Part shown: one piece after another, positions 35,701 to 42,587 of the stretch
How positions within the stretch are numbered: the stretch's first letter is position 1
Layout: each line of letters opens with the position of its first letter
Source: PFJX01 sp964542455
Lineage (GTDB): Bacteria > Pseudomonadota > Gammaproteobacteria > Burkholderiales > Thiobacillaceae
NCBI GenBank assembly: GCA_964542455.1
Contig: CAZIUC010000009.1
Span: 1-64,000, forward strand
Length of the DNA stretch: 64,000 nt
Reading direction: 5' to 3'
Position numbers and translations under genes: made by a program
Notes under the pieces: generated by a model
Seen by the model: only the letters and a program-made list of their open reading frames with translations
What the model was told of the DNA's origin: nothing
Databases searched by the model: none

Positions 35701-38528
35701 TGACCCTGGAAGTGCAAGCCAATCAGGCCGACCGCGACCAGGCCGAAGCCGGCCGCCTGGGAAATCAGGCGATCCGGCAATTGCAACAGGGCGATCTGCC
35801 CGGCGCCATCAACACGGCGCGACAAGGCAACAAACTCGACCCCGCCGCCGCCCGCGCGGCCAGCGCCAAGGTCGCAAGCGCGGCCAAAACCGCCGGCTGG
35901 CGCAACGTCTACGACCGCGATTTCGCCCAGGCCGTGCCCAACCTGGAAGCCGCCCATGAACTCGACCCCGCCGACAAGGACACGGCGGACAAACTCGACA
36001 AGGCGAAGCGATTTGCCCAGGTCTGGCCGCAAGTGGAAGCCAAGGCGCGCGAATTCGACGCCCAGATGGCCGACAAGAAAATCTGGACCGCGCAGAAGAC
36101 CATGCTGCAAATGCAGGACCTGCAACACGAGATGACCGGCGGCATGGCCAACCCGCTCTCGAAACGGGTCAGCGACGATTTCAACGCCGGCACAGTGGAA
36201 TACAACCACTTCATGCAGGCGGTGAACGCGCGGCATAGCGCCTCCTTCCAGGAGAAAAACTGGCAAGCCATGCTGGACAACGCCCAGGAAGCGCTCAAGC
36301 GCGAGCACCTTCCAGCGAACGAAAAAGAGTTGAAAGGCAACGTCGCCTTCGCCCAACAGATGCTGCGCGAAGAGGAAGCCAAAAACATGGCCGCCAAAAA
36401 TGCGGCAACCAAGCCCAGCCAGCCGATTGACCTCGGCGCGGTCGGCGGCAAGAAAGGCGCGCCGCGCACGGTAAACAACGTCAGCATCGACGACGGCTCC
36501 TGGATGCGTTTCAAATCCACAGACGAGAAGCGCCTGACCATGACCATCCCGATCGCGACGCCGACCCGGGCGGCGGCCGTGGCCATCGTATCCAACCTCG
36601 ATGACGCCACCTATCTGGAACAGGGCAAGACCATCGCCCGCGTCACCGTGATCAAGGACAGCGGCGACGAAACCCTGGACATCCAGGCTGGCGTGCACAG
36701 CAGCGAATGGAACTACGGCACCCAGCCGAAACATGCCTGGGTCAAGGATGCCTTCATCGGCGGCGACCGCTTCCTCGCCGTGCTGCCGCTCCAGCGTCCC
36801 GGCACCGTGCGCGGCCTGCGCATCGACTACGTGGAGAGCAACGCGCCGAAATGGTACGGCCACGCGCCCGGCTTCTGCCTGCGCGGCATCAGCCTGGTCG
36901 AGAACACCAAGGGCATCGCCCTGTCGCCTTCGATCGGCTCCGCGAGTTCTTCCGCAGGCGGCGGCCTGATTGCCGCCTATGCGCTCGACGGCGACGCCCG
37001 CGACCGTTCCGGCAACAACCGCCACGGCACGGTCCAGGGCGCGAAAGCCGTGGCTGACCGCTTCGGCCATGCCGGCGCCGCCATGCAATTCGACGGCCGT
37101 TCGTTCATCGAACTGCCCATCGACATCAACCCCGGCATATACCCGCGCCTGACCTTCATCGCCTGGGTGCGCGCCGATGAAATCAACCCGATCCGCCAGG
37201 TCATGTCGCACGACGATGGCGGCTACGACCGCTCGCTCGGTATCGACACCCGTGGCGGCGGCGCCGGCTGGTCGCTGTTCAGCGGCAGCGGCGGCGTGCT
37301 CGGCTTCAAGCCGGTGGAAAAAGGCCGCTGGACCTTCGTCGCCGGTGTCTGGGACCAGACCACGCACAAGGCGCGCCTCCAGGTGGACGGCCAGGTGTTC
37401 GAAAAAGGCGGCGATTCCGGCGGCAGCGGCTTCAAGCTCAATCTCGGCCGCAACCCCGGTTACGGCGAATACTTCGTCGGCGCCATCGACGACGTGCGTC
37501 TCTACGACCGCGCGCTGGACACGAACGAGATCAACGCGATCCGAGCGGACCAGAGCGGCGGCATGGTCGCCGACAACGGCGCGGCCGCCGGCTATGGCGA
37601 CTGGGAAGTGGTGGAAACCACACCCGGCATGTATCGCCTGGAACCAGGCAACGGCCAGCTGAAAATCGCGCGCCAGCGCAACAGCCCCGGCGGCCTGCAA
37701 CACGCCGGCCTGCGCCTGAGCCGCGGCCTGCCGGTGACGGGCGACTTCTCTGCTCAGGTCAGCTTCAGCGACGCGCGCATCGAAGGCGGCCTCAACCAGA
37801 TCGAACTACACGCCAGCTTCGCCGACGGCTCCATCTTCTACGTGGTGCGCGACCGCGAAGGCGGCGGCAGCCACATCTGGGCGCCCGGCCTGCAAGGCAA
37901 CGCGCCCTGCGGCGGATCCGCCACCTTGCGCATGGAACGCCGGGGTGACACCGTCACCGGCTACTGCGACGGCCGCGCCATCTGGTCCGCGCCGCGCAAA
38001 GCCGCCCTGACCCGGCTGCAATTCGTATTGCAGAACAACGGCAGCAACGACCCGATCGCGGCCACTTTCAGCGACTGGAAGCTCAACGCCGCGAGCGCGA
38101 CCCCGCGTTCAAGCAACGTTAGTGGCCTGGCCGGCACCTGGCGCATCAACGCCAACAGCTACACCGGAAAACTGGAGCTGAACGAATCCGGCGGCAACCT
38201 TGGTGGCCGCGTCTGGTTCGACGCGCACCAGGTTTGGGAAGACCTGCGCGACATCACCTTCGACGGCCGCACCCTCAAGTTCCTGCGCCCCGGCCCCAGC
38301 CAACGCTATACCGGCACCCTTTCCGGCAACGAAGTGCGCGGCACCTTCGACCAGGGCGGCGGCGGCAGCTGGAACTGGGCCATCACCCGCGAAGGCGGCC
38401 GCGACTACAGCGCCAATCCGCCGCAACCCACGAGCAACGCCCTTCCCCCCGAAGCCGCCTCCCTGCTGGAACAGGTCGACGCCATCAAGGACACCTGGAA
38501 AGGGCTGAAAGGACTGTTCGGGAAGTGA
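29709..38528 (+). CDS. giant secreted multidomain protein, function unknown
   Basis: 2,939 residues; TGGAGA precedes the ATG. Signal peptide 1-31 (cleavage after VLAA). Residues ~37-107: Ig-like (BIG2-type) domain. Residues ~110-1150: a long, largely helical region with charged stretches that I do not recognise; it has one short TGDIDFSF motif at ~257. About 1167-1250: carboxypeptidase-regulatory-like beta domain (GVPSGRYTLTIKAPGYED). About 1350-1385: Cys-containing charged segment. Two PKD-like domains at ~1472-1555 and ~1925-2003. About 2004-2105: TPR-like helices. About 2253-2402: discoidin-like beta domain. About 2417-2620: LamG/concanavalin domain (IAAYALDGDARDRSGNNRHG). About 2629-2795: a second jelly-roll domain. 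About 2804-2897: small beta domain. No C-terminal anchor or sorting motif is evident. It stands alone; long antisense reading frames are shadows of high GC. Confidence 0.9.
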   Translation: MPGPATFARFLSALSLAFLPALFIPQPVLAADGLRADNSEIAVGESTTIRLKGASGWFKTRWHDSPDGVIRFDDTGNDEAHVTALKPGRVSITAKVLASSYSLDIKVLDAPEKQDPKGGWHTKIEGMAKVLGFPDTRARIVRMLAEVNSGSRSPQSFYADLAKLPATMFDVIEVRSKLVDGNPAFARDVLGTTQSGGGTPVEQALLSWRRAQTLSAIDEVVKRFVEAGRMPKDGYSMLISHVGKWATQDLDALTFTGDIDFSFVCNDVELAQAMKDAYAEVIKRRTGLDPIALDSVATAHGKAGLEVYIGKHGMAFAEEQMKINQLVDMSDGSKRKIEFEDVTLGLSMERAMAETFGKEPPKPAVDTEPGLSMEMVRHFGHDIVKTGIYDMSNAVVKAAKYLDRSYKSLAASGGQPADADLAKFAADITAWANTKPQSAAIRESMVQRISDYLGSRPKAIFDEGTQKLVLSLDAGQIAAFHNKATEAMWKTVEQGSNTRTTEMETRLAELTERKRRGDNVDEDVARLRKDMAGLVDMVEAEVKAFKDVEVPKVVIDNNAKVNRLISVMSARFGTKVLSAEELKDKKFVEELLKAEGQHGSEARRQMTAGYIMERSLDALMKSPEIAMSGVEKTNQMLDFIDDGLLGSIRGETGFSDFETEMKFIRAAAADPKTRPGALKSLNALKSKVALGVKATNQYLNQKLQATAAGRQGMKFMMVYGLVDEMKSYRDAFDQDGWGGFATEIFRRRIPLGSAVEGYVMGNTYRAGWDVVTTLIPPLALPEAAWGLGTAIGTQTRATYWNEQLSLFVDSLYDSATFKLIEMEQHDKAKVGVYRLVSVKYRGIPIDLSQFAAMQKTQVDALRAQIGKGRLDWAAYKREFQGLSNWMEVDTVLQKTIADSDPGLALIEEMMNNPNVGPKLMDRLTEKGLVRWEEVKLGFITNLIKRLEDRKQADQALGAGMLPDLFLELRRAAADLEIEEAMLRALDAEVDTNNLKALMNWLWEAKRDIQGQAPTESETTRAAQVVKQYLDTYQGIVKSRDSLLASLPAVAARDGATRYLTGDLFLSGRAAADKEASDVWVKHVSASLNASGDALLAIKKEYLPNLALDADDQPYLERVFPRELWMKPYKDAGIARQKTWLLDRAIDHGKARNAILDEYKAWLEKQAPVQLSVTVLDALDGGKQVGGASGDLKPTDILGKPGTGKASGTILVFGVPSGRYTLTIKAPGYEDANQDVLLGRALDPKPTLTVKLTPSGRKDTGDLAQFIASALKARDWKTLADRLDAEKKSDLKTRDVVAWQANIDALNEALLTLRKERMEWALAWQSYIDALNNIDSSVWDKLTRQVEQKRGEVEERCWSGGGSGEDSKKRTERCRKEGQKFEASCVGTWPDQHWEEMKRIRMAKQELPDAVLTLHSAGYFTQRAWFEAVEKLTEKYKLPFPYPKPVTPRLKYALSCANVDLATGKKDLDDLSAIKVTVAAPSASLPFGQSVTLNASASGGKSPYNFAWSSGEGGNLGGTRVSVTPRWAGEWTVTVSATDADGKRGEGSATLRVSPARVKLQGTQPTVFYGSGATLSLPGKEPPPPAPDPCAGRGYTSHNPYDECATVRIDPSKAVSVAPGGYDTNRPAAVFNPNVEYVPHPDRESPQLPSGGKQQVVWQAEPALSFNPPTSGDGKTKVSYERMGEIKLWCEIQEQVEGVFHTVGECDQETVKVIAPKFSITFTPPEGQGRVGQDIRAKVGSQPDVADKLIDFRWFDPPSSNRMELSTNAREIGFKLKDAKPVVLKALARVPYHGDEIADISATYTGQVYQVKAWAEEAGTRPMMWDAKKGGLVPVPKGSYATHERIPLRAEIQGGGAPAGVRWNWTVNEDTTISNPISQTPTVSRSAAGGISAHVEARDGEGALLGSGDVSLSVIEVRDSPPAPANPTPTLTPDKTTLERGQSVTIKAEVNGGKAPYSYTWQGAGGHGASATATPSKAGNHQVSVTVRDSKGKSGNASLTLEVQANQADRDQAEAGRLGNQAIRQLQQGDLPGAINTARQGNKLDPAAARAASAKVASAAKTAGWRNVYDRDFAQAVPNLEAAHELDPADKDTADKLDKAKRFAQVWPQVEAKAREFDAQMADKKIWTAQKTMLQMQDLQHEMTGGMANPLSKRVSDDFNAGTVEYNHFMQAVNARHSASFQEKNWQAMLDNAQEALKREHLPANEKELKGNVAFAQQMLREEEAKNMAAKNAATKPSQPIDLGAVGGKKGAPRTVNNVSIDDGSWMRFKSTDEKRLTMTIPIATPTRAAAVAIVSNLDDATYLEQGKTIARVTVIKDSGDETLDIQAGVHSSEWNYGTQPKHAWVKDAFIGGDRFLAVLPLQRPGTVRGLRIDYVESNAPKWYGHAPGFCLRGISLVENTKGIALSPSIGSASSSAGGGLIAAYALDGDARDRSGNNRHGTVQGAKAVADRFGHAGAAMQFDGRSFIELPIDINPGIYPRLTFIAWVRADEINPIRQVMSHDDGGYDRSLGIDTRGGGAGWSLFSGSGGVLGFKPVEKGRWTFVAGVWDQTTHKARLQVDGQVFEKGGDSGGSGFKLNLGRNPGYGEYFVGAIDDVRLYDRALDTNEINAIRADQSGGMVADNGAAAGYGDWEVVETTPGMYRLEPGNGQLKIARQRNSPGGLQHAGLRLSRGLPVTGDFSAQVSFSDARIEGGLNQIELHASFADGSIFYVVRDREGGGSHIWAPGLQGNAPCGGSATLRMERRGDTVTGYCDGRAIWSAPRKAALTRLQFVLQNNGSNDPIAATFSDWKLNAASATPRSSNVSGLAGTWRINANSYTGKLELNESGGNLGGRVWFDAHQVWEDLRDITFDGRTLKFLRPGPSQRYTGTLSGNEVRGTFDQGGGGSWNWAITREGGRDYSANPPQPTSNALPPEAASLLEQVDAIKDTWKGLKGLFGK

Positions 38529-38529
38529 T

Positions 38530-38557
38530 GCGTAGCGCCGGTATCTCGCCGGCTTCA
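38530..38557. repeat. REP-like half element after the giant gene
   Basis: GTAGCGCCGG followed by a second GCCGG half, right after the stop codon of the giant gene. Shares the GTAGCGCCGG head with the elements at 75-97, 16884 and 19194. Confidence 0.5.
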
Positions 38558-38579
38558 AGGGCAAGAGTGGTTTGTGGAT

Positions 38580-38645
38580 GTGGTAAGCGCGGCGAACCGC
38601 ATCAAGCACGGTCCCTTGCATGGCGCGGTTCGCCGCGCTCACCAC
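38580..38645. repeat. inverted repeat with 21-base arms
   Basis: Left arm 38580-38600 (GTGGTAAGCGCGGCGAACCG plus C) and right arm 38625-38645 are reverse complements with one mismatch around a 24-base loop. No T-run follows, so it looks like a palindromic element and not a simple terminator. Another REP-like head (TGTAGCGCCGGCAC) lies at 38715-38732. The 290 bases between the giant gene and the next gene hold nothing else that I can recognise. Confidence 0.8.
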
Positions 38646-38820
38646 ACTTTACGTCCGCTTGTGTCCTCGCGTTTCGACATGACTGACGACCAGCCGGTAG
38701 GTCGGGAAACAACGTGTAGCGCCGGCACTTCGCTTTTCCGAACGTGCTATCCGCACGCGCTTTCGCGATAATGGCCTGGGTATTTCCCCTGGTTGCCATC
38801 CATTTTCATCCCATCCAAAA

Positions 38821-39174
38821 GTGCATGACCCGATCTCCCCTCCCCTGAAACAGGCCATTTCCAGCCCACTAACCGCCGCCGAAGGCGCTCCCGATCAGGG
38901 ACTTGGTGGGGCGTTGCGGCGTGAGCGAGACCTGATCCGCATGGAACTGTCCAAGGTGAAGGATGCAATGCCATTGCTGATGAAGCGGCGCAATGGTGGG
39001 CGCTGGACCCGCGAAGAGCAACGCTATCTGTTGGAGCGGCTACGCGGCCTGTCGCATCTGTCGCCTTACCTGCTGGTGCTGCTGCTGCCGGGTTCGTTCG
39101 TGCTCATGCCGATGCTGGCGTGGTGGCTGGACCGCCGACGGGGTGCGCAACGCACTGCTCGCGGTCAGACCTGA
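38821..39174 (+). CDS. small LETM1-like membrane protein
   Basis: Up to 117 residues from GTG 38821; an ATG at 38941 would leave 77. Neither start has a convincing ribosome site. A charged helical part (RRERDLIRMELSKVKDAMPLLMKRR, WTREEQRYLLERLRGL) leads to one hydrophobic segment YLLVLLLPGSFVLMPMLAWWLDRRR. The layout of charged helices followed by LLPGS-LMP-LAWWLDRR resembles short bacterial LETM1-domain-like proteins; this is from memory and not certain. The next gene, 195 bases downstream, starts the copper block. Confidence 0.55.
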   Translation: MHDPISPPLKQAISSPLTAAEGAPDQGLGGALRRERDLIRMELSKVKDAMPLLMKRRNGGRWTREEQRYLLERLRGLSHLSPYLLVLLLPGSFVLMPMLAWWLDRRRGAQRTARGQT

Positions 39175-39368
39175 ACGACGATTGCTCGTCTTGCCCTGGC
39201 AAGTCCATGGGCGGCTGGGCTGAGGCGCCATCCCGCCTCTCTTTTCTATACAACACCGACTTCCGCTATGATGCCGCAACCTTACGCTGGTGGATCCGAC
39301 ATGAAATCGGTCTGTATCCCAACCATTGAACACTCCCGGCTACACGACTACTAGCCCAATCTGAGCTG

Positions 39369-39701
39369 ATGCGCGTCTTCCTGGCTATTCTCTTGCGCTG
39401 TGCCCTGGCCTTTGGCCTGGCTTTCGTGCCGGTGGCCAATGCCCTGAGCATGGCCGCGATGGCGGCAAGTCATGAGGATCTTCCTTCCTGTCATGCCTCG
39501 GTCCATCCGCCGCAGGACACGGATGGAAAAAACGGTCATGCCGCCGGTCAGTGCCATTGCGCCATGGCCATCTGCCTGCCGGCCACGGTCTGTGCCGTAA
39601 CCCACCCCGGCCATCCGTCCGACCATCCGCAGACGGCGCGCCGCCTCGCCCTCGGGCAAATCTCCATACCGGAAATCCCACCTCCACAGCCGCTGTCCTG
39701 A
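39369..39701 (+). CDS. exported Cys/His-rich small protein upstream of cusCBA
   Basis: 110 residues. A hydrophobic N-terminal segment (1-25) looks like a signal peptide. The mature part has clustered Cys and His (LPSCHASVHPP, GHAAGQCHCAMAICLPATVC, THPGHPSDHPQ). Such small exported proteins often precede CusCBA/CzcCBA operons and are thought to bind or sense metal; no fixed fold is recognised. It is 73 bases upstream of the outer-membrane channel gene on the same strand and likely shares its transcript. Confidence 0.7.
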   Translation: MRVFLAILLRCALAFGLAFVPVANALSMAAMAASHEDLPSCHASVHPPQDTDGKNGHAAGQCHCAMAICLPATVCAVTHPGHPSDHPQTARRLALGQISIPEIPPPQPLS

Positions 39702-39774
39702 CCCCGCGGGACAAATCCGCGCGACATTGGCGCGGTATTACGGCTGGCACTCAGCCCCATGTGTGGAGAGTTTC

Positions 39775-41046
39775 ATGAATCGGCTTATTCCTTTCCGAGG
39801 CGGTCTGGCCTCGATTATTTCTCTCGCCTGCCTGTCCAGTGCGTTCTTCATCGGCCCTGGCGCCCACGCGGCGGACAGCGCGCCACGCCTTCTGGGTCTG
39901 GAGGAGGCGGCTTCGTTGGCGGCGCGGCGCCAGCCGCAACTCATGGCGCAACAGGCCGCCATTTCGGCGTTGGCCGAGGCGGCCCCGGCGGCCGGGCAAT
40001 TGCCTGACCCGAAACTGCGCATGGGGCTGCTGAGCCTGCCGGTCGACACCTTCAATTTCGACCAGGAGGCCATGACCCAGGCCAGTATCGGCATCAGCCA
40101 ACTCATTCCTGGTGGCGACAAGCGCCGCCTGGCCACCGCCCGGGTGGAACGGGAGGCGGCCCAAGGCAATCAGGCCCTGGCCGCCATCGCCCAGCGCATT
40201 TCACGGGATGCCCAACTGGCTTGGCTGGACGTCTACTCGCCCAGCGCGGCGCGGGATCTGGTCGGCAAGGTGGAGGCCGAATACCAACGCCAGGTGGAAT
40301 GGAGCGAGGTGGCCTACAAGACCAACAAAATCAGCCAGGACGAGACCCTGGCTCTGCGCGGCATGCTGGAAAACACTCTGGATCGGCTGGCTGAACTGGA
40401 CCGGCAGCGCAACCGAGCCCAGGCTGGACTGGCCCGCTGGATCGGGTCCGAGGCAAGGCGTCCGCTGGATACGCTGCCGACCGCCACGCCACCCGCGCCA
40501 CTGAGCGAGCTGCTCGAAAAACTGGTACGCCACCCGGAACTCACCGCGCTCAACGAAGCGGTCGCCGTGGCCCAATCCGAAGTCGCCCAGGCGCGTGAGG
40601 CATACAAGCCGGACTGGTCGGTGGACTTGAGCTACGGCCTGCGCGGCGGCAACCGGGCCGATCTGGTTTCCTTTGTGGTGGGCGTGGACTTGCCGGTCTT
40701 CACCGCCAACCGCCAGGACAAGCGACTGGCCTCCAAGCTGGCCAGCGTCGAGCGGGCCGATCAGATGCGCCTCGACCGTTACCAGTCGCTCAAGGCGGAA
40801 CTGGAAGCCGCTTATGCCGACTGGCAATCGGCCGATAGCCGCATCGCCCATTACGAACGTGAAATCCTGCCACTGGCCGGTCGCCGTGTGGAAAGCGCCC
40901 TCGCCGCTTATGGCGGTGACCGCGCCAGTTACGGCCGGGTACTGGAAGCGCGCCGCGCGGAAACGGAGGCGCGCCTGCAGCTGCTCGCGCAACAGGTGGC
41001 ACGGGCCAAGGCCCTGACACAGATCCGCTACTTCAGCACGCTGTGA
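39775..41046 (+). CDS. cusC: TolC-family outer-membrane channel of the copper/silver efflux system
   Basis: 423 residues from ATG 39775 (GGAGAG upstream). Signal peptide ending GAHAAD, then two repeated outer-membrane-efflux-protein halves of long coiled helices (LLGLEEAASLAARRQPQLMAQQAAI; later RVESALAAYGGDRASYGRVLEARRAETEARLQLL). It forms the exit duct of the tripartite pump with the two genes downstream. Ten bases separate it from the adaptor gene. The specific CusC/CzcC name follows from the CusA-type pump in the operon. Confidence 0.9.
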   Translation: MNRLIPFRGGLASIISLACLSSAFFIGPGAHAADSAPRLLGLEEAASLAARRQPQLMAQQAAISALAEAAPAAGQLPDPKLRMGLLSLPVDTFNFDQEAMTQASIGISQLIPGGDKRRLATARVEREAAQGNQALAAIAQRISRDAQLAWLDVYSPSAARDLVGKVEAEYQRQVEWSEVAYKTNKISQDETLALRGMLENTLDRLAELDRQRNRAQAGLARWIGSEARRPLDTLPTATPPAPLSELLEKLVRHPELTALNEAVAVAQSEVAQAREAYKPDWSVDLSYGLRGGNRADLVSFVVGVDLPVFTANRQDKRLASKLASVERADQMRLDRYQSLKAELEAAYADWQSADSRIAHYEREILPLAGRRVESALAAYGGDRASYGRVLEARRAETEARLQLLAQQVARAKALTQIRYFSTL

Positions 41047-41056
41047 GGAGATGGCC

Positions 41057-42577
41057 ATGAACACGAATATGAAACTCCTCGCCGTCCTCCTCATGGGCCT
41101 CGCTGTGGGCGGCGGTGCCACCTGGTACGCCCTTGACATGCGTATGCCCGCTGGAAAGATGGCCGATCCAGCAGGCAAGGACGCCGCCCCCGCCGCCAAG
41201 GGTGAAAAGGCAGTCCTGTTCTGGTACGACCCCATGGTGCCGGACCAGCACTTCGACAAGCCCGGCAAGTCACCCTTCATGGATATGGACCTGGTGCCCA
41301 AATATGCCGGTGACAGCGCGGGTGGCAACAGCGAAGGGGGCATCAGCATCGACCCTCGCGTGGTTCAGAACCTGGGTGTGCGCACCGCGAAAGCGGAACG
41401 GGGCCGCTTGTGGCGTCGCATCGACACCGTGGGTTATGTGCGCGCCGACGACAACCGCGTCGAAGTCCTCCAGGCACGGGTCAACGGCTGGATCGAGGCC
41501 TTGCACGCGCGCGCGCTCAACGATCCGGTGAAACGCGGCCAGTTGATCGCCGAGGTGTACAGCCCGGATCTCTATGTGGCGCAGGAGGAATTTTTGCTGG
41601 CCCTGAAACACCCGGAGGACGCCGGCTGGATCGGCGCGGCGCGGCAAAAGATGGCCTTTCTGGGGCTTTCCCCGAGCCAGATCGCCAATCTGGAGAAGAG
41701 TGGCAAGCCCCTGCGCCGGGTGAACTACTATGCCCCCGGCAACGGCATCATCTCCCGCATCGCGGTGCAGGAAGGCGGCGCGGTCAATGCCGGCATGCCC
41801 ATCCTGGAAATCACCGACCTTTCCAGGATATGGGTCACGGCCGAGATTATGGAAAACCAGGCCGCCTGGATCGCCCCCGGCAAAAGCGTGGAAATCAGCG
41901 TCGACAGCCTGCCCGGCGAGACCTTCGAGGGCAAGGTGGATTACCTCTATCCCACGGTCAATGCCGGCACTCGCACCCACTCGGTTCGCATCGTCCTGGC
42001 CAACAAGGGGCTCAAGCTCAAGCCGGGCATGTTCGCCAAGGTCACGCTTTACGGCGGCAAAGGTGAAGAGGCCGTGCTGGTACCCAGTGAAGCGGTCATC
42101 ACCACCGGCAGGCGCAGCATCGTCCTGGTGGCCCAGGGTGAAGGGCATTTTCTCCCGGTCGCGGTACAGACCGGCATGGAAAGCGATGGCCAGACCGCTG
42201 TGCTGAAAGGTTTGCAAGGGGGCGAGCAGGTGGTCACCTCGGGCCAGTTCCTGATCGAATCGGAGGCCAATCTGCGTGGCGCGCTGGACAAACTGGGCGC
42301 TCCCGGGGAGGCGGCACGGAAGATCCACACCGGCAGCGGCCGCATCACCGTGATCGACGCCAAGACTGGCGAACTGGAGATGCAACATGAACCCATACCC
42401 AGCCTGGACTGGCCGAGCATGACCATGGAATTCGAGGTCAAGGACCCCTCCATCCTCAAAGGCCTGAAGAAAGGCCAGCAGGTGGAGTTCGATCTGGTCA
42501 AGGAGGACGGTGGCTTCCCCGTCGTCGCCATCCGCCCCAAGGCCGCGGCCGTAAAACCTATGCCCGGCGCAAAGTGA
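41057..42577 (+). CDS. cusB: CusB-type periplasmic adaptor with fused CusF-like domain
   Basis: 506 residues from ATG 41057; the ATG at 41051 touches the GAGGAG site and is less likely. N-terminal membrane anchor/signal segment, then a heavy-metal-binding domain at ~52-85 (FWYDPMVPDQHFDKPGKSPF-MDMDLVPKY). The adaptor body follows with its barrel-sandwich and hairpin (LQARVNGWIEALHARALNDP, YYAPGNGIISRIAVQEGGAV). A C-terminal CusF-like domain lies at ~426-506 with the copper-binding W and Met in PSLDWPSMTMEF. It links pump and channel and hands Cu(I)/Ag(I) to the pump. The fused domain replaces a separate CusF. Confidence 0.94.
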   Translation: MNTNMKLLAVLLMGLAVGGGATWYALDMRMPAGKMADPAGKDAAPAAKGEKAVLFWYDPMVPDQHFDKPGKSPFMDMDLVPKYAGDSAGGNSEGGISIDPRVVQNLGVRTAKAERGRLWRRIDTVGYVRADDNRVEVLQARVNGWIEALHARALNDPVKRGQLIAEVYSPDLYVAQEEFLLALKHPEDAGWIGAARQKMAFLGLSPSQIANLEKSGKPLRRVNYYAPGNGIISRIAVQEGGAVNAGMPILEITDLSRIWVTAEIMENQAAWIAPGKSVEISVDSLPGETFEGKVDYLYPTVNAGTRTHSVRIVLANKGLKLKPGMFAKVTLYGGKGEEAVLVPSEAVITTGRRSIVLVAQGEGHFLPVAVQTGMESDGQTAVLKGLQGGEQVVTSGQFLIESEANLRGALDKLGAPGEAARKIHTGSGRITVIDAKTGELEMQHEPIPSLDWPSMTMEFEVKDPSILKGLKKGQQVEFDLVKEDGGFPVVAIRPKAAAVKPMPGAK

Positions 42578-42587
42578 GGGCACGGCC

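Noticed and set aside
32829..37703. 1,624-codon reading frame on the minus strand
   Set aside because: Antisense shadow of the same giant gene. The plus frame has a signal peptide and recognisable domains; this one has only repetitive Ala/Gly/His/Val composition.
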